In this document: one piece after another, positions 5,266-6,246 of the stretch
Layout of the letters: each line of letters starts with the position of its first letter
Numbering within the stretch: the first letter of the stretch is position 1
Assembly (NCBI GenBank): GCA_002336465.1
Contig: DDEP01000247.1
Coordinates: 20,136 to 26,381, forward strand
Reading direction: 5' to 3'
From: Pedobacter sp. UBA1951
Lineage (GTDB): Bacteria; Bacteroidota; Bacteroidia; Sphingobacteriales; Sphingobacteriaceae
DNA: 6,246 bases
Notes under the pieces: model-generated
The model's input: only the letters and a program-made list of their open reading frames with translations
Told to the model about the DNA's origin: nothing
Databases searched by the model: none
Position numbers and translations under genes: made by a program

Positions 5266-6246
5266 TTATTTCCCTGCTTTAGCAGCAGCTTCTCTTCTAA
5301 TGATGTTTAAGGCACCCCCTGCTTTAAACCATTCTATTTGCTGATCATTATAACTATGATTCACTACGATAGTATCTTGTGAACCATCTGCATGATGCAA
5401 TACCAAATTTAAAGGCTTATTTGGCGCAAACGCTGTTAAACCAATAATATCGATAACATCATCTTCTTTAATTTTATTGTAATCGTCTTTATCAGCAAAA
5501 GTTAATGCCAACATACCTTGTTTTTTAAGGTTGGTTTCATGGATACGGGCAAAAGATTTTACCAGTACTGCACGTACACCTAAATGGCGAGGCTCCATAG
5601 CTGCATGTTCACGTGATGATCCCTCTCCATAATTTTCATCTCCTACCACGATTGAACCTATACCAGCAGCTTTATAATCACGCTGCGTGGCCGGAACTGG
5701 CCCGTATTCTCCGGTCAATTGGTTTTTAACACAATCTGTTTTATCATTAAAGAAGTTTACAGCACCAATCAACATATTGTTAGAGATATTATCTAAGTGA
5801 CCACGGAATTTTAACCAAGGACCAGCCATTGAAATATGGTCGGTAGTACACTTACCTTTAGCTTTAATCAATAACTTTAAGCCTTTAAGATCCGTACCTT
5901 CCCAAGCTGCAAATGGATCTAATAATTGTAAACGGTGCGAAGTTGGAGAAACCAACACCTCTACTTTAGAGCCATCTTCTGCCGGAGCTTGATAACCCGC
6001 ATCTTCTACGGCATATCCTTTTACAGGTAATTCATCTCCAACTGGTGGATCTAATTTTACCTGTTCGCCTTTATCATTAGTTAAAGTATCTGTAATTGGG
6101 TTAAAACCTAAATCACCAGCAATAGCCAAGGCAGCAACCAATTCAGGCGAAGTTACAAAAGCATAAGTATTAGGATTACCGTCTGCACGTTTAGCAAAGT
6201 TACGGTTAAATGAATGTACAATTGTATTCTTCTCTTGTTTCTCAGC
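5266..6246 (-). CDS. acn: Aconitate hydratase, mitochondrial type (C-terminal part; 5' end outside window)
   Basis: Aconitase interconverts citrate and isocitrate through cis-aconitate in the TCA cycle, using a [4Fe-4S] cluster in the cytoplasm. The frame is open from the right edge to TAA at 5268-5266, giving the last 326 residues of an enzyme normally about 755 long. It begins just after the expected CxxC cluster ligands, with NTIVHSFNRNFAKR (7-20; active-site arginines of the SYNRNF region), then DGNPNTYAFVTSPELVAALAIAG (22-44). The swivel domain has SPTSHRLQLLDPF (100-112), KGKCTTDHISMAGPWLKFRG (130-149), the catalytic-serine loop GDENYGEGSSREHA (202-215), and SFARIHETNLKKQG (231-244). 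This pattern matches mitochondrial-type aconitase, not E. coli AcnA/IRP or AcnB. A TTG at 6141 is not the start; conserved sequence continues upstream. No defect is visible. A hairpin terminator lies 13 nt past the stop. The cluster cysteines and the promoter are outside the window. Confidence 0.96.
   Translation of the reverse strand, partial: AEKQEKNTIVHSFNRNFAKRADGNPNTYAFVTSPELVAALAIAGDLGFNPITDTLTNDKGEQVKLDPPVGDELPVKGYAVEDAGYQAPAEDGSKVEVLVSPTSHRLQLLDPFAAWEGTDLKGLKLLIKAKGKCTTDHISMAGPWLKFRGHLDNISNNMLIGAVNFFNDKTDCVKNQLTGEYGPVPATQRDYKAAGIGSIVVGDENYGEGSSREHAAMEPRHLGVRAVLVKSFARIHETNLKKQGMLALTFADKDDYNKIKEDDVIDIIGLTAFAPNKPLNLVLHHADGSQDTIVVNHSYNDQQIEWFKAGGALNIIRREAAAKAGK

Noticed and set aside
5266..6141. 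Treating aconitase as a 291-residue protein beginning at the TTG at 6141
   Set aside because: The 35 codons from there to the window edge encode conserved aconitase sequence (NTIVHSFNRNF…), so the gene is simply cut by the window.

Overview
The window looks like ordinary chromosome of a low-GC Bacteroidetes bacterium, most likely family Sphingobacteriaceae (Pedobacter-like). This rests on lineage-typical families (a DUF4293 membrane protein tail, a DUF3575-type beta-barrel, a DUF2007 protein, a membrane-spanning MutS-like ATPase), on starts preceded by A/T-rich leaders with mostly no Shine-Dalgarno, and on a good Bacteroidetes-type promoter (TTG-N19-TAnnTTTG). The genus is inferred from overall resemblance and was not tested by any search.

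Layout from left to right. The + strand opens with the C-terminal part of a DUF4293-like membrane protein cut by the left edge (1-249). It converges on a minus-strand pair, rlmH (489-962) and an unlisted 42-codon single-pass membrane protein gene (313-441). A bidirectional hairpin terminator (259-297) separates the two sides. RlmH is divergent from a + strand MutS-like ATPase with membrane segments (1052-2866), followed by a cytoplasmic family 1 beta-glucosidase (2939-4273) and a DUF2007 protein (4297-4530). The last two are 23 nt apart and probably co-transcribed. A 20-bp perfect hairpin (4526-4568) ends this run and also serves the converging minus-strand outer-membrane barrel gene (4585-5109), which has its own promoter. 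Upstream of the barrel gene, also on the minus strand, is the 3' part of a mitochondrial-type aconitase gene (5266-6246, cut by the right edge), ended by an 18-bp hairpin (5208-5252).

Functionally this is a mix of unrelated housekeeping and accessory genes: ribosome modification (RlmH), the TCA cycle (aconitase), glycoside hydrolysis, envelope proteins and an orphan MutS homologue. I see no transposon, phage, CRISPR, tRNA or rRNA, and no convincing new multi-gene system. The points most worth following are the small membrane-protein gene behind rlmH, the MutS-like ATPase carrying membrane helices, and two terminators at separate convergent junctions that share the same 13-nt arm.
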